Origin: Nitrogeniibacter mangrovi
Lineage (GTDB): Bacteria; Pseudomonadota; Gammaproteobacteria; Burkholderiales; Rhodocyclaceae
Assembly (NCBI RefSeq): GCF_010983895.1
Contig: NZ_CP048836.1
Span: 2,418,001 to 2,482,000, forward strand
DNA: 64,000 bases
Reading direction: 5' to 3'
Shown: one piece after another, positions 25,802-36,427 of the stretch
Layout: every line of letters begins with the position of its first letter
Numbering within the stretch: position 1 is the first letter of the stretch
The notes under the pieces: generated by a model
The model's input: the letters and a program-made list of their open reading frames with translations, nothing else
Database searches by the model: none
What the model was told of the DNA's origin: nothing
Translations under genes and position numbers: made by a program

Positions 25802-27463
25802 TCAGGCCGGCTGACGCTGCAGCATCTCGGCGGCGTGCCGGCGCGTCGTCTCGGTGATCTCGACGCCACCGAGCATGCGCGCGATCTCGTCCACCCGGCC
25901 GTTGTCGTCGAGCGCCATGACGCGACTGAGCGTCTCCCCCGCCACCTGCTGCTTGGCGATGGACCACTGCCAATCCGCGCAGGCCGCCACCTGCGGCAGA
26001 TGGGTCACGCACAGCACCTGGCGCTGCTGCCCCAGGTCCTGGAGCATGCGCCCGACGATTTCGGCGACGCGACCACCGATACCCACATCGACCTCATCGA
26101 AGATCATCGTCGGTGTGGCCGCCGCGCGGCTGGTGATCACCTGGATGGCCAGACCGATCCGCGACAGCTCGCCGCCGGAGGCCACCTTGGCCAGCGGCCG
26201 CAGCGGCTGGCTGGGGTTGGCGGCGACCCGGAACTCGATGCGCTCGTCGCCGTGGGCGCTGCCCTCCGGCTCGGGGACCAGCGTCACCTCGAACGCACCG
26301 CCGCCCATGGACAGGGTCTGCATGGCGGCGGTGACCTGCTCGCCCAGCTGGGCGGCCACGGGAGTGCGCGCCTCGCTCAATCCACGGGCCAGATCCCGGT
26401 AGGCGGCTTCGGCCTCGGCCACGCGCGCGGCCAGCTTGTCCGGGTCCGCCGCCTCGCTCAGATCGGCCAGCTGCGTCGCCAGCCGCTGGTGCAGCCCGGC
26501 CAGTTCCTCGGGGGCCACATGATGCTTGCGCGCCACGTCGGTCACGGCGGCGATGCGCGCATCGAGCTCCGTGAGCTGCTCCGGATCCACGTCGATGCGA
26601 TCGCGATAGGCGCGCAGCGCGTGCAGCGCCTCGTCGGCCTGGATCGCGGCGCCGTTGAGCAACTCCTGGGCGGCGGCCAACTCGCCGTCGATGCGCGCCA
26701 TCTCGGCCACACGCACCGACAGACGCTCAAGCGAGGCGACGATGGGCGCCTCGCCCTCCTCGAGCGCGTCGATCGCGCTCGAGGCGCCTTCGATCAGGCC
26801 GGCGGCATGACTGAGGCGCGCATGCTCCTGATTCAGCTGCGCCCATTCCTCGAGCGAAAAGCCCAGTTCGTCGAGCTCCTTGACCTGCCAGCCGAGCAGC
26901 TCGCGCTCGCGCTGCACCCCTTCGGCATCCGCTGCCGCCTGGGCCAGCGCCTGGCGGGCGTCCTGCCAGTGGCGCCAGGCACGGGCGACGTCGCGCGCCA
27001 GGGTCTCGAGACCGGCATAGCGGTCGATCAGTTCGCGCTGCGCGTCGCCCCGCAAGAGCGCATGATGGGCATGCTGGCCATGGATGTCGGCCAGCCATTC
27101 GCCGACCTCGCGCAGTTGGGTCAGGGTGGCGGAGGTGCCGTTGATCCACGCCCGCGACCGCCCGGCGCTATCGACCACGCGGCGCAGCAGCAAGCCCTCC
27201 TCGGCGTCGATCATCTGCTCGTCGAGCCAGGCCTTGAGCGGGGGGGCATCGGGCACGTCGAACTCGGCGACGATCTCGGCGCGGCTCTGAGCGGCACGTA
27301 CCACGCCGGATTCGGCGCGATCGCCCATGACCAGCCCGAGCGCGTCGAGCAGGATGGATTTGCCCGCGCCGGTCTCCCCGGTCAGCGCGCCGAAGCCGGC
27401 GGCGAAATCGAGTTCGAGCGAATCGACGATGACGAAATCACGGATACTCAGGCGACGCAGCAT
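25802..27463 (-). CDS. recN: DNA repair protein RecN
   Basis: 553 residues, typical of RecN. RecN is an SMC-like ATPase that acts in double-strand-break repair. Seen are Walker A GETGAGKS near residue 30, a long coiled-coil middle, the signature KVASGGELSRIGLA and Walker B MIFDEVDVGIGG. The ATG at 27463 is chosen because the family starts MLRRLSIRDFV; a longer open frame upstream covers the nadK region. nadK is 22 bases upstream on the same strand. Confidence 0.97.
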   Translation of the reverse strand: MLRRLSIRDFVIVDSLELDFAAGFGALTGETGAGKSILLDALGLVMGDRAESGVVRAAQSRAEIVAEFDVPDAPPLKAWLDEQMIDAEEGLLLRRVVDSAGRSRAWINGTSATLTQLREVGEWLADIHGQHAHHALLRGDAQRELIDRYAGLETLARDVARAWRHWQDARQALAQAAADAEGVQRERELLGWQVKELDELGFSLEEWAQLNQEHARLSHAAGLIEGASSAIDALEEGEAPIVASLERLSVRVAEMARIDGELAAAQELLNGAAIQADEALHALRAYRDRIDVDPEQLTELDARIAAVTDVARKHHVAPEELAGLHQRLATQLADLSEAADPDKLAARVAEAEAAYRDLARGLSEARTPVAAQLGEQVTAAMQTLSMGGGAFEVTLVPEPEGSAHGDERIEFRVAANPSQPLRPLAKVASGGELSRIGLAIQVITSRAAATPTMIFDEVDVGIGGRVAEIVGRMLQDLGQQRQVLCVTHLPQVAACADWQWSIAKQQVAGETLSRVMALDDNGRVDEIARMLGGVEITETTRRHAAEMLQRQPA

Positions 27464-27485
27464 GGTGGACCGGGGGGCGAGAAAA

Positions 27486-28364
27486 TCAGGGATGACGCGG
27501 CGAGGCGCTCCAGTGGAGCTTTTCGCGCAGCATGGCGAAGTAGCTGTAGCCGGGCGGATGCAGCAGACGGATGCAGTTTGCCGAGCGGGCCACCCGGATG
27601 CGGTCGCCGGCGCGCGCATCGAAACGTTCCTGGCCGTCGAAGTGCACGCTGGCATCATGCGGTGCGAGCAGCACGATGTCGATGGTGCAGCTGTCGGGCA
27701 GGGTCACCGGCCGCGCGGTCAGGGTATGCGGGCACAGGGGCACGAGGGCGATTCCGACGACGCTCGGATGCAGGATGGGACCGTTGGCCGACAGCGCGTA
27801 GGCGGTGGAACCGGTCGGCGTCGACACGATCATGCCGTCGGAGCGCTGGGTATAGACGAATTCGTCATCGATGCACACATCGAATTCGATCATGCGGCCC
27901 AGGTCGCCCTTGTTGACCACCACGTCGTTGAGCGCATTGGTGTGAAAGACCCGCTGCCCGCCACGCAACACCTCGACCTCGAGCATGAAGCGGGACTCTT
28001 CCTCCGCCTTGCCGGCCAGGATCGCGTCGAGCGCGGCACGGGCATCCTGGCGCGCCACGTCGGTCAGAAAGCCGAGCCGCCCCTGGTTGATGCCCACCAG
28101 CGGCACATCGAAGCCGGCCAGCCGGCGCGCCGCGTTGAGCATGGTGCCGTCGCCACCGACCACGACCGCCAGGTCCGCCTGGGCGCCGATCTCTTCGTAG
28201 GAGCTCACCGCATGGGCAGAGGCGAGCCCGGTGGAACTCGCCGTGCCCTGTTCGATTCGAACCTTCAGGTCGCGCTCCTGCAGCAGGCGGGCCACCTCCA
28301 CGAGGGTTTCGGCAACCTCGGGGCTCTGGTATTTGCCAATCAGGGCGACGGTTTCGATGGACAT
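27486..28364 (-). CDS. nadK: NAD kinase
   Basis: 292 residues. It phosphorylates NAD to NADP. The catalytic GGDGT motif (VVVGGDGTMLNAAR, ~residue 64) and the NDVVVNKG and STPTGSTAYALSANGPI motifs are present. The ATG at 28364 is chosen from the family start MSIETVALIGKY. It is followed by recN, a common order, and is divergent from hrcA. Confidence 0.97.
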   Translation of the reverse strand: MSIETVALIGKYQSPEVAETLVEVARLLQERDLKVRIEQGTASSTGLASAHAVSSYEEIGAQADLAVVVGGDGTMLNAARRLAGFDVPLVGINQGRLGFLTDVARQDARAALDAILAGKAEEESRFMLEVEVLRGGQRVFHTNALNDVVVNKGDLGRMIEFDVCIDDEFVYTQRSDGMIVSTPTGSTAYALSANGPILHPSVVGIALVPLCPHTLTARPVTLPDSCTIDIVLLAPHDASVHFDGQERFDARAGDRIRVARSANCIRLLHPPGYSYFAMLREKLHWSASPRHP

Positions 28365-28484
28365 GCGCATATTGCGCAGATTAAACCACATCTCGTGTGG
28401 CGATTCGATGCCGCCCCCGCGGCACGACATGCACCGCATCGCGCGCTTTGCAGCATCCTCAGACTTACTTAGAATCCGGATTCA

Positions 28485-29531
28485 ATGGCACACGACGCTG
28501 AACACACTCCCCTGGACGAACGCTCGCGCGTCCTGCTGCGTACGCTCATCGAGCGCTACATCGCGGAAGGACAGCCGGTGGGTTCGCGCGCCCTGTCGAA
28601 ACACTCGGGCCTCGACCTGTCGCCGGCCACGGTACGCAACGTGATGTCCGATCTGGAGGAGATGGGCTTCATCGCCAGCCCGCACACCTCGGCCGGGCGC
28701 ATTCCGACACCGCGCGGCTACCGGCTGTTCGTCGACCGGCTGCTGCGCGTGCGGCCGCTGCACGCCAATCTGCTGCACGAGCTCGAGGGCCATCTGCAGC
28801 CCGATCAGCCGCAGCGGCTCATTGGCGCCGCCTCCAACCTGCTCTCGCAGCTGACCCACTTCGCCGGGGTGGTCGTCGCCCCGCGCAAGGACGCCATCCG
28901 CATCCGCCAGATCGAATTCGTCCCCCTGTCGGACGAGCGCGTCCTGCTGATCATCGTCACCACCAGCGGCGACGTGCAGAACCGGATCCTCGCCACCAAG
29001 AAGAAGTACTCCTCGTCGGAGCTGGTCACGGCGGCCAACTACCTGAACGCGCACTACACCGGGCTCGATTTCGAGGCGATCCGCCTGCGTATCCAGGCCG
29101 AGCTCAAGCAGTTGCACAGCGACATGTCCGAACTCATGACCGCCGCCGTCGATGCCGGCACCGAAGCGGTCCAGGATTCCGCCTCCCAGTACGTGCTCTC
29201 GGGCGAGACCAACCTGCTCGACGTGGAGGAACTGTCCTCCAACATGGTGCGGCTGCGCGAGCTGTTCAAACTCTTCGATCAGAAGACCAGCCTGCTGCAG
29301 TTGCTCGACCTGTCGAACCGCGCCGACGGCGTGCAGATCTTCATCGGCGGCGAATCCGGCCTGGCCCCGCTGGACGAATGCAGCGTGGTCACTGCCCCCT
29401 ACGAAGTGGACGGCATGGTGGTCGGCTCGGTGGGCGTGATCGGCCCCACGCGAATGGCCTACGAGCGCGTGATTCCCATCGTGGACATCACCGCCCGGCT
29501 GCTCTCCGGCGCGCTGTCGTCCCGCGCCTGA
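28485..29531 (+). CDS. hrcA: Heat-inducible transcription repressor HrcA
   Basis: 348 residues. HrcA binds the CIRCE operator (TTAGCACTC-N9-GAGTGCTAA) to repress chaperone genes. The N-terminal winged helix shows [20 protein letters not shown], then VGSRAL and [16 protein letters not shown]; the GAF-like domain and GGESG region follow. No CIRCE box was seen in this window, including upstream of grpE/dnaK. It is followed by hemH. Confidence 0.97.
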   Translation: MAHDAEHTPLDERSRVLLRTLIERYIAEGQPVGSRALSKHSGLDLSPATVRNVMSDLEEMGFIASPHTSAGRIPTPRGYRLFVDRLLRVRPLHANLLHELEGHLQPDQPQRLIGAASNLLSQLTHFAGVVVAPRKDAIRIRQIEFVPLSDERVLLIIVTTSGDVQNRILATKKKYSSSELVTAANYLNAHYTGLDFEAIRLRIQAELKQLHSDMSELMTAAVDAGTEAVQDSASQYVLSGETNLLDVEELSSNMVRLRELFKLFDQKTSLLQLLDLSNRADGVQIFIGGESGLAPLDECSVVTAPYEVDGMVVGSVGVIGPTRMAYERVIPIVDITARLLSGALSSRA

Positions 29532-29566
29532 GCCCTGATTTTCACAACCTTCCAGGAGAACGATCC

Positions 29567-30667
29567 ATGGCCCGCCTCCGGCCCGAGCCCCCGCACACCC
29601 ACGGCCAGACGCCGCGCACCGGCGTGCTCGTGGTCAACCTCGGCTCCCCCGAAGCGCCGACGGCCGCCGCCCTGCGCCCGTACCTGAAGCAGTTCCTCTC
29701 GGACCCGCGCGTGGTTGAGATCCCACGCCTGCTGTGGTGGCCGATCCTGAACCTGATCATCCTCAACACACGTCCGGCCAAATCGGCGGAAAAGTACGCC
29801 AGCATCTGGACCGACGCGGGCTCGCCCCTGCGCGTGCACACCGAACGTCAGACCAAGATCCTGGCCGGCTACCTGGGCGAGGCCGGCCATCGCGACTGGG
29901 TGGTGCGCTGGGCCATGCGCTATGGCGACCCGGCGATTCGCGCCACGCTCGAGGAGATGCGCGCCCTGGGCTGCGACCGGATACTCGTCATGCCCATGTA
30001 TCCGCAGTACGCCGGCAGCACCACCGGCAGCGTCATGGACGAGGTCGCCCGGGGCCTGCTCGAGTGGCGCAATCTGCCCGAGCTGCGCTTCGTGCGCAGC
30101 TACCACGATCATCCCGGCTACATCGCCGCGCTGGCGGATGCGGTGCATCGCCACTGGCAGCACAATGGCCAAGCCGAACGCCTCATCCTGAGTTTCCATG
30201 GGGTGCCGCGCTTCACCCTCGACAAGGGTGACCCCTATCACTGTGAATGCCACAAGACCGCGCGCCTGCTCGCCGAGGCGCTCGGGGAGGACGGCAAACG
30301 CATCCAGGTGACCTTCCAGTCCCGCTTCGGCAAGGCCGAATGGCTCCAGCCGTACACCCAGCCGACCCTCGAGGCGCTGGCGCGAGACGGGGTCAAATCG
30401 GTGGATGTGATGTGCCCGGGATTCGCCGCCGACTGCCTGGAGACGCTCGAGGAGATCGCCATGGAATGCAAGACGGCCTTCATCGCCCATGGCGGACGCC
30501 AGTTCAACTACATTCCGTGTCTGAACGAGGATGATGCGTGGATGCGCTGCCTGCGCGACATCGTCCTCGAACACGCCGGCCACTGGTGCCGGGACGATCC
30601 GCGACGTGGCGCAAGCGACCGCGGCACTGGCGCACAACATGCCCGCACGATGGGCGCCCTCCAATGA
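29567..30667 (+). CDS. hemH: Ferrochelatase
   Basis: 366 residues. It inserts Fe2+ into protoporphyrin IX to give haem. Visible are [12 protein letters not shown] near the start, [14 protein letters not shown], the conserved SFHGVPR with the catalytic His, and [17 protein letters not shown] with the Glu. An AGGAG site precedes the ATG at 29567. It overlaps the next gene by ATGA, so the YvlD-like gene is translationally coupled. Confidence 0.97.
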   Translation: MARLRPEPPHTHGQTPRTGVLVVNLGSPEAPTAAALRPYLKQFLSDPRVVEIPRLLWWPILNLIILNTRPAKSAEKYASIWTDAGSPLRVHTERQTKILAGYLGEAGHRDWVVRWAMRYGDPAIRATLEEMRALGCDRILVMPMYPQYAGSTTGSVMDEVARGLLEWRNLPELRFVRSYHDHPGYIAALADAVHRHWQHNGQAERLILSFHGVPRFTLDKGDPYHCECHKTARLLAEALGEDGKRIQVTFQSRFGKAEWLQPYTQPTLEALARDGVKSVDVMCPGFAADCLETLEEIAMECKTAFIAHGGRQFNYIPCLNEDDAWMRCLRDIVLEHAGHWCRDDPRRGASDRGTGAQHARTMGALQ

Positions 30668-31029
30668 ACTGGCGCCTGCTGGCCCGCTGGGCCCTCAACG
30701 CGGTGGCGCTGATGCTGGTGCCCGAGGTGGTGCACGACATGGCGGTCACCTCCTTCGCTGCGGCGCTGGTGAGCGCCCTGCTCATTGGCCTGGTCAACGC
30801 CCTGATTCGCCCCCTGCTGCTGCTCGTCACCCTGCCGATCACGGTGCTGACCTTCGGCATCTTCGCCCTCGTGATCAACGGCCTGATGTTCTGGCTGGTC
30901 TCGGGCCTCGTGGCTGGCTTCGTGGTCCCCGACTTCGGCACCGCGTTCTGGGGAGCGCTGGTGTACAGCCTCCTGACCGGCCTGGTGAGCCTCGCTCTGA
31001 GCGAGCCGCTACCGGTTCAGCGACGCTGA
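30664..31029 (+). CDS. YvlD/phage-holin-family small membrane protein
   Basis: 121 residues and three to four predicted membrane helices (about 8-25, 28-47, 50-76, 85-115). It resembles the PF04020-type family, called phage holin family IV or YvlD. Its function is unknown and the name does not mean it is a prophage gene. The start ATG overlaps the hemH stop (ATGA). It ends just before a strong inverted repeat shared with a convergent gene. Confidence 0.8.
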   Translation: MNWRLLARWALNAVALMLVPEVVHDMAVTSFAAALVSALLIGLVNALIRPLLLLVTLPITVLTFGIFALVINGLMFWLVSGLVAGFVVPDFGTAFWGALVYSLLTGLVSLALSEPLPVQRR

Positions 31030-31032
31030 AAC

Positions 31033-31067
31033 GACAAAGGCCGCCGGGATATCCCGACGGCCTTTGT
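31033..31067. terminator. Inverted repeat between convergent genes
   Basis: Arms GACAAAGGCCG and CGGCCTTTGTC with an inner CGGGATATCCCG make a long near-perfect hairpin, 3 bases after the YvlD-like stop and 13 bases before the AP2 gene end. It probably serves both genes. Neither flank has a long T run. Confidence 0.75.
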
Positions 31068-31080
31068 CCATCATTCGTGG

Positions 31081-31611
31081 TCAGAGCGTAGCGGCCTTGG
31101 CCTCGGATTCGCGCCCCTCGCGCGTCCGCCGCGGGCGTCGGCGCACCGCCCCCGGGTCGAAGTGCCCGTCCAGTTTGCGCAAGGCCTCGTTGCGCGCGTC
31201 CAGCGCCCGCTGGAACGCACCGTCCTCGCCATACTTCTTCACCGAAAACTTGACCCGCTTGCGGCGGCCGTCGGGCAAGGGCCAGGAGGCGACCCAGAAC
31301 CAGCGCTGCTTGTCTTCGGGCAGATCGCGCGTCTCCGAAGCGCAATAGCGGCACACGCCGACCACGCCGGAGCGATTGTTCTTCTTGCGGATGGAAGAAT
31401 ACTCCTGCATCGACAGGGGCGGATGAGCCGCGATCACCTCGTCGCGATAGGCCTTGGCCTCGGCGAAGGCCTTGCGCTTGCCGCCGAACACGCCGTCGCT
31501 GAAGTGCTTGCGGTAGATCACGCCCCGGCGCTGGATGGTGACGAGCCAGCCATGTGTCCGACTCGCCTCGTTGTCGACCCGGCTGATTCCATAGACGCTT
31601 CCTCTTGCCAC
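31081..31611 (-). CDS. Protein with AP2-like DNA-binding domains
   Basis: 176 residues. Residues ~75-150 look like an AP2/ERF-type domain: NNRSGVVGV, then WFWVASW, FSVKKYGEDGAF and a helix with RNEAL. An N-terminal segment (YGISRV, GWLVTIQRRG, FGGKRKAFAEAKAYRD) resembles a second, weaker copy. AP2 domains bind DNA in plant regulators and in bacterial and phage homing endonucleases; here no HNH or GIY-YIG nuclease domain is seen. The GTG at 31611 is chosen because GGAGGAG lies just upstream; an ATG at 31644 lacks a ribosome site. The tail is Arg-rich. Function unknown. Confidence 0.75.
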   Translation of the reverse strand: MARGSVYGISRVDNEASRTHGWLVTIQRRGVIYRKHFSDGVFGGKRKAFAEAKAYRDEVIAAHPPLSMQEYSSIRKKNNRSGVVGVCRYCASETRDLPEDKQRWFWVASWPLPDGRRKRVKFSVKKYGEDGAFQRALDARNEALRKLDGHFDPGAVRRRPRRTREGRESEAKAATL

Positions 31612-31785
31612 TCCCGCTCCTCCGCTCTTGTTGGCTGGGGACATACGAAAAATGTCGGCCGCGAACGGAAAAACTTTACCGGCAGGGACGGAAGGGGATT
31701 GAAAGCCGACCGGCGGTCACCATCTCTTACCCAGACCCAACCGGGCGGACCGCATCGTCCGCACATCACGCGGGAGCCAGTCCTC

Positions 31786-32220
31786 ATGAGTACCACTGTT
31801 CAAGTCGCCTGCCCGGCCTGTGGCGGGATCAATCGCCTGCCCGAAGCGCGCCTCGGCGAGCGGCCCAACTGCGGGCGCTGCCACCAGCCCCTGTTCACGG
31901 GCCAACCCATCGCTGCCGATGCCGACACCTTCGAGCGCCATGTGGGCCGCGGCGACCTGCCCGTGCTCGTGGATTTCTGGGCACCCTGGTGCGGCCCCTG
32001 CCGCATGATGGCCCCGGCCTTCGACGCCGCGGCGCGCACCCTGTCCCCCGATGTCCGCCTCCTGAAGGTCAATACCGAGGAACAGCAGGCGCTGGCGGCC
32101 CGCTACGCGATCCGCAGCATTCCGACACTCATCCTGTTCGAAAACGGTCGGGAGAAGGCGCGCAGCAGCGGCGCGATGAACGAATCGCAGCTGGTGCACT
32201 GGGTCCGCAGCCAGGGCTGA
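31786..32220 (+). CDS. trxC: Thioredoxin 2 (zinc-containing)
   Basis: 144 residues. The N-terminal zinc ribbon (CPACG and CGRCH) and the thioredoxin fold with WCGPC (~residues 67-71) are both present. The cis-Pro motif SIPTLILF is also clear. It reduces disulphides and responds to oxidative stress in relatives. The ATG at 31786 is supported by GGGAG upstream. It is divergent from the AP2 gene and convergent with a protein kinase gene. Confidence 0.95.
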   Translation: MSTTVQVACPACGGINRLPEARLGERPNCGRCHQPLFTGQPIAADADTFERHVGRGDLPVLVDFWAPWCGPCRMMAPAFDAAARTLSPDVRLLKVNTEEQQALAARYAIRSIPTLILFENGREKARSSGAMNESQLVHWVRSQG

Positions 32221-32229
32221 CGGCAGCTC

Positions 32230-33591
32230 TCAGTCGTCGACCAACTGCAGATCGATCCCGGCGGCCATGCCCTTGCCCCGCGTGGCCTCGGGTGCATGCG
32301 CCCCCACGCTTTGCGCGAGCGCGGCAAGGCGCTTGGTCATGGTCGTGGTCAGGCGCGCGCGAAACGCCTCGAGGGTTTCTTCGGTCGCCAGCGCCAGCGC
32401 AGCCGGGCTGATCTCGAGGAAGGTGACGTCGCTCACCGAGGTGACGGTAAACATGTGCTTGTGATCGATGCCGTCGAGATACGCCGTCTCGCCGAAGGCC
32501 TCGCCAGCCTCGATCTCGCAGATGCGCTTGCCGCCGGCCGCCAGTTCGACGGTGCCCTCGATGAGCAGGCCGAAACGCTGGTCCTGGTCACCCTCGCGAA
32601 CAAGGATTGTGCCGGCCTCGATGACCCGCCAGCGCGAGATGCGCAGCGCCTCCCACAGTTCGACGTCCTCGAACTCGGTGAAGAACGGCATCTTGCGCAA
32701 CTGCCCGAAACGGCTCGTATCGGGCGGCACGAACTTGTCGTCGACGATCTTGTAGCGCACTGCCGACAGATCCTTGGCGAACTCGGCGCCGTTCTTGTAG
32801 CGCGAGTACAGATCCTTTTCCAGGGCCTTGCGGATGACCTGTTCCATGAGTTCGGGCAGATCCGGTTGCAACTGGCACACCGACGGCGGCTCGGCGTTGA
32901 TGATCTTGTAGATCAGCTGTGCCGGGTTCTTGGCGCGGAACGGCAGACGCCCGGTCAACAGGTGGAAGAGCACCACCCCGAGCGAATACAGATCGGTCTT
33001 CTGGTTGAGCGGGTAGCTCTTGATCTGCTCCGGCGACATGTAGGCGGGCGAGCCGACCCCCATGATGAAGGTCGAATCGGTGTCCACCCGCTTGTTGATG
33101 TTCATCGCCAGGCCGAAATCCGTGATCTTCACGTTGTCGTTGTCGTCGACCATGATGTTGGCCGGCTTGATGTCGCGATGGACCACGCCCTGGCGATACG
33201 CGTAGTCGAGCGCCATGCAACACTTGAAGACGATCCCGATGGTGCGATGGATCGGCATCAGGTTGGCGAAGTCGCAGAACTTCTCCAGTGACTGCCCGGC
33301 AAAGTACTCCATGACCACGTAGGCGTACTTCTCTTCCACCACGCCGTCGAAGATGCGGATGATGTGCGGATGCTGGAGGCGGCTGGCGACCGATTTTTCC
33401 GCCTTGAGCAGCTTGAGCAGACGACGATTCCACTTGGCCTCGTCCTTCGACTTGTCGTCGAAACGGATGAACTTGAGCGCCACCGGCTCCGGGTAAACGG
33501 GACTTTCAGCGAGATAGACGGTCGCCGTCGCCCCGCGGCCCAGTTCCCGGATGATCCGGTAATTCCCGATCTGGCTCGGGATATCGCTCAT
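32230..33591 (-). CDS. Serine/threonine protein kinase fused to a cyclic-nucleotide-binding-like domain
   Basis: 453 residues. An N-terminal Hanks-type kinase domain has the Gly loop GRGATATVY, the ATP Lys in [19 protein letters not shown] (ITDFGLAM) and SPAYMSPEQ (APE replaced by SPE). After ~residue 300 comes a cNMP-binding fold ([11 protein letters not shown], then [12 protein letters not shown]). The usual arginine of the phosphate cassette is not seen at FGE...(R)xA; the segment reads [10 protein letters not shown]. It may not bind cAMP. No membrane helix is visible. The GGAGGGG site sets the ATG at 33591. Confidence 0.92.
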   Translation of the reverse strand: MSDIPSQIGNYRIIRELGRGATATVYLAESPVYPEPVALKFIRFDDKSKDEAKWNRRLLKLLKAEKSVASRLQHPHIIRIFDGVVEEKYAYVVMEYFAGQSLEKFCDFANLMPIHRTIGIVFKCCMALDYAYRQGVVHRDIKPANIMVDDNDNVKITDFGLAMNINKRVDTDSTFIMGVGSPAYMSPEQIKSYPLNQKTDLYSLGVVLFHLLTGRLPFRAKNPAQLIYKIINAEPPSVCQLQPDLPELMEQVIRKALEKDLYSRYKNGAEFAKDLSAVRYKIVDDKFVPPDTSRFGQLRKMPFFTEFEDVELWEALRISRWRVIEAGTILVREGDQDQRFGLLIEGTVELAAGGKRICEIEAGEAFGETAYLDGIDHKHMFTVTSVSDVTFLEISPAALALATEETLEAFRARLTTTMTKRLAALAQSVGAHAPEATRGKGMAAGIDLQLVDD

Positions 33592-33701
33592 CGCCCCTCC
33601 TGCATGAATGTGACACGCACCCATCGTGCGCATCAATTATGCCCCGCTTGGCGGCGCAATCCTATGGTAACGACCGGATCTCACTTTTTTTCAAGAATAG
33701 G

Positions 33702-33730
33702 CTTGAAAAGCCACCCCGTGCCCCAATGTA
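33702..33730 (+). promoter_or_regulatory. Sigma-32-like heat-shock promoter for grpE-dnaK-dnaJ
   Basis: CTTGAAA (33702-33708), a 12-base spacer, then CCCCAATGTA (33721-33730) match the sigma-32 consensus CTTGAAA/CCCCATNT closely. It lies 39 bases before the grpE start. Confidence 0.8.
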
Positions 33731-33768
33731 CCGCTTCGTTGATCAAGAACCGAATTCAGGACGCGCTG

Positions 33769-34320
33769 ATGCAAGAGAACAACCCGACCCAGCAAGCCCC
33801 GGACACCGAACCGCAGCAGGACGCCGCGGCCGAGCCGCAATCCAGTCACACCGACACCATGCCGAGCCTCCAGGAGGCCCTTCGGGCCGCCGAACTGAAG
33901 GCCGAAGAGCACCACGATGCCTGGCTGCGCGCCAAGGCCGAGACCGAAAACCTGCGCCGCCGCGCCCAGGAAGATGTGGAGAAGGCGCACAAGTACGCCG
34001 GCGAGAAGTTCGCTCAGGCCATGCTGCCGGTCAAGGACAGTCTGGAGGCCGCGCTCAACGCCGAGAACGCCAGCTTCGAGAACCTGCGCGACGGCGTGGA
34101 GCTCACCCTCAAGCAACTGGCCTCCGCGTTCGAGGGCGCGGGCGTCGAGATGGTCGATCCTGTCGGGGAGAAGTTCGACCCGAACGTGCATCAGGCCATC
34201 AGCGCCCAGCCCGACGACGGCGAACCGAACCGCGTGCTCACGGTGCTGCAAAAAGGCTACACCCTGCACGGCCGGGTCATCCGTCCGGCGCTGGTGATCG
34301 TCTCTGCCGCCAAGGGTTGA
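33769..34320 (+). CDS. grpE: GrpE nucleotide exchange factor
   Basis: 183 residues. GrpE releases ADP from DnaK. The long coiled-coil helix ([20 protein letters not shown], then [15 protein letters not shown]) and the beta domain with FDPNVHQAI and [18 protein letters not shown] are clear. The ATG at 33769 gives a usual N-terminus. It is 83 bases before dnaK and behind a sigma-32-like promoter. Confidence 0.97.
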   Translation: MQENNPTQQAPDTEPQQDAAAEPQSSHTDTMPSLQEALRAAELKAEEHHDAWLRAKAETENLRRRAQEDVEKAHKYAGEKFAQAMLPVKDSLEAALNAENASFENLRDGVELTLKQLASAFEGAGVEMVDPVGEKFDPNVHQAISAQPDDGEPNRVLTVLQKGYTLHGRVIRPALVIVSAAKG

Positions 34321-34403
34321 AAGGCCCCAGGCCGACCCCACATTGAAAACAGACGCAGGCCGGTGTTTCGGCCGATCCAAGAAATCAAGTCAAAGGAATC
34401 ATC

Positions 34404-36335
34404 ATGGGAAAAATCATCGGTATCGACCTGGGCACCACCAACTCCTGCGTGTCCGTGATGGAAGGTGGCAAGGCCAAGGTCATCGAGAACGCTGAGGGCG
34501 CGCGCACCACGCCGTCCGTGGTCGCCTACGCCGAAGACGGCGAGATCCTGACCGGCGCACCCGCCAAGCGCCAGGCGGTCACCAACGCCCGGAACACCCT
34601 GTTCGCGGTCAAGCGCCTGATCGGCCGCCGCTTCGAAGAGAAGGAAGTGCAGAAGGACATCGACCTGATGCCCTACACGATCTGCAAGGCCGACAACGGC
34701 GACGCCTGGGTGGAAGTGCGCGGCAAGAAGATCGCCCCGCCGCAGGTCTCCGCCGAAGTGCTGCGCAAGATGAAGAAGACCGCCGAGGACTACCTGGGCG
34801 AGCCGGTCACCGAAGCGGTGATCACGGTGCCGGCCTACTTCAACGACAGCCAGCGCCAGGCCACCAAGGACGCCGGCAAGATCGCGGGCCTCGACGTCAA
34901 GCGCATCATCAACGAGCCGACCGCTGCCGCGCTGGCCTTCGGCATGGACAAGAAGCCGGGCGACTCGAAAGTGGCCGTGTACGACCTGGGCGGCGGTACC
35001 TTCGACATCTCCATCATCGAAATCGCCGACCTGGACGGCGAGCACCAGTTCGAAGTGCTGGCCACCAACGGTGACACTTTCCTCGGTGGCGAGGATTTCG
35101 ACCAGCGCATCATCGATTACATCGTCACCGAGTTCAACAAGGAACAGGGCGTCGATCTGAAGAAGGACGTGCTGGCCCTGCAACGCCTCAAGGAAGCGGC
35201 CGAAAAGGCGAAGATCGAGCTGTCCTCCGGTCAGCAGACCGAGGTCAACCTGCCCTACATCACCGCCGACGCCTCCGGGCCGAAGCACCTGGCCATCAAG
35301 ATCACCCGCGCCAAGTTCGAGTCGCTGGTCGAGGATCTGATCGAACGCTCCATCGAGCCGTGCCGCATCGCCATCAAGGATGCCGGTCTCAAGGTCGAGG
35401 AGATCGATGACGTGATCCTGGTCGGCGGCCAGACCCGCATGCCCAAGGTGCAGGAGAAGGTCAAGGCCTTCTTCGGCAAGGAACCGCGCCGCGACGTGAA
35501 CCCGGACGAAGCCGTGGCCATCGGCGCCTCCATCCAGGGCGGCGTGCTCCAGGGCGACGTCAAGGACGTGCTGCTGCTCGACGTGACCCCGCTGTCGCTC
35601 GGTATCGAGACCCTCGGTGGCGTGATGACCAAGCTCATCCAGAAGAACACCACCATCCCGACCAAGGCGAGCCAGGTGTTCTCCACCGCCGACGACAACC
35701 AGTCCGCCGTGACCATCCACGTGCTCCAGGGTGAGCGCGAGATGTCCGCCGGCAACAAGAGTCTGGGCCAGTTCAACCTCTCCGACATCCCGCCGGCCCC
35801 GCGCGGCATGCCGCAGATCGAGGTCACCTTCGACATCGACGCCAACGGCATCCTGCACGTGTCGGCCAAGGACAAGGCCACCGGCAAGGAGAACAAGATC
35901 ACCATCAAGGCCAACTCCGGCCTGTCGGACGACGAAGTCGAACGCATGGTGAAGGACGCCGAAGCCCATGCCGAGGAAGACAAGAAGGCCCATGAGCTGG
36001 TCGACGCCCGCAACCAGTGCGACACCCTGATCCACTCGATCAAGAAAGCGCTGGGCGAGCATGGCGACAAAATCGACGCCGACGAGAAAGGCAAGATCGA
36101 AGCGGCGCTGGCCGAAGCCGAAGAAGCCATGAAGGGCAACGACAAGGACACCCTCGTGGCCAAGACCGAAGCCCTCGCCCAGGCCAGCCAGAAGCTGGGC
36201 GAGAAGGTGTATGCCGACGCCCAGGCCGAGGCGGGCGCAGCCGGTGCGGCCGGTGGCGACACCGGCGGTGGCAAGGCCGACGACGCCGATGTCGTGGATG
36301 CCGAGTTCACCGAAGTCAACGACGACAAGAAGTAA
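34404..36335 (+). CDS. dnaK: Chaperone protein DnaK (Hsp70)
   Basis: 643 residues. Nucleotide-binding domain begins [15 protein letters not shown]; further motifs are [13 protein letters not shown] and [11 protein letters not shown]. The linker [13 protein letters not shown] and substrate-binding domain follow. The tail is Gly/Ala-rich and ends in acidic residues. It acts with GrpE and DnaJ, both adjacent. An AAGGAATC ribosome site precedes the ATG. Confidence 0.99.
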   Translation: MGKIIGIDLGTTNSCVSVMEGGKAKVIENAEGARTTPSVVAYAEDGEILTGAPAKRQAVTNARNTLFAVKRLIGRRFEEKEVQKDIDLMPYTICKADNGDAWVEVRGKKIAPPQVSAEVLRKMKKTAEDYLGEPVTEAVITVPAYFNDSQRQATKDAGKIAGLDVKRIINEPTAAALAFGMDKKPGDSKVAVYDLGGGTFDISIIEIADLDGEHQFEVLATNGDTFLGGEDFDQRIIDYIVTEFNKEQGVDLKKDVLALQRLKEAAEKAKIELSSGQQTEVNLPYITADASGPKHLAIKITRAKFESLVEDLIERSIEPCRIAIKDAGLKVEEIDDVILVGGQTRMPKVQEKVKAFFGKEPRRDVNPDEAVAIGASIQGGVLQGDVKDVLLLDVTPLSLGIETLGGVMTKLIQKNTTIPTKASQVFSTADDNQSAVTIHVLQGEREMSAGNKSLGQFNLSDIPPAPRGMPQIEVTFDIDANGILHVSAKDKATGKENKITIKANSGLSDDEVERMVKDAEAHAEEDKKAHELVDARNQCDTLIHSIKKALGEHGDKIDADEKGKIEAALAEAEEAMKGNDKDTLVAKTEALAQASQKLGEKVYADAQAEAGAAGAAGGDTGGGKADDADVVDAEFTEVNDDKK

Positions 36336-36427
36336 TCCGGAACCTCGCCCATCCCGGCCGGACCGAACTGCACCCTCCGTGCAGGCCGGTCCGGCCGCGC
36401 CACGACAGAGCAAGCTGGAACTGAGCA

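Noticed and set aside
28370-28484. CIRCE operator before hrcA
   Set aside because: No TTAGCACTC/GAGTGCTAA pair was found in the gap.
31000-31070. Possible prophage, from the holin-like protein and the nearby AP2 gene
   Set aside because: The holin name reflects the PF04020-type family, which is mostly chromosomal. No phage structural, integrase or lysis genes were seen, and the gene is coupled to hemH.
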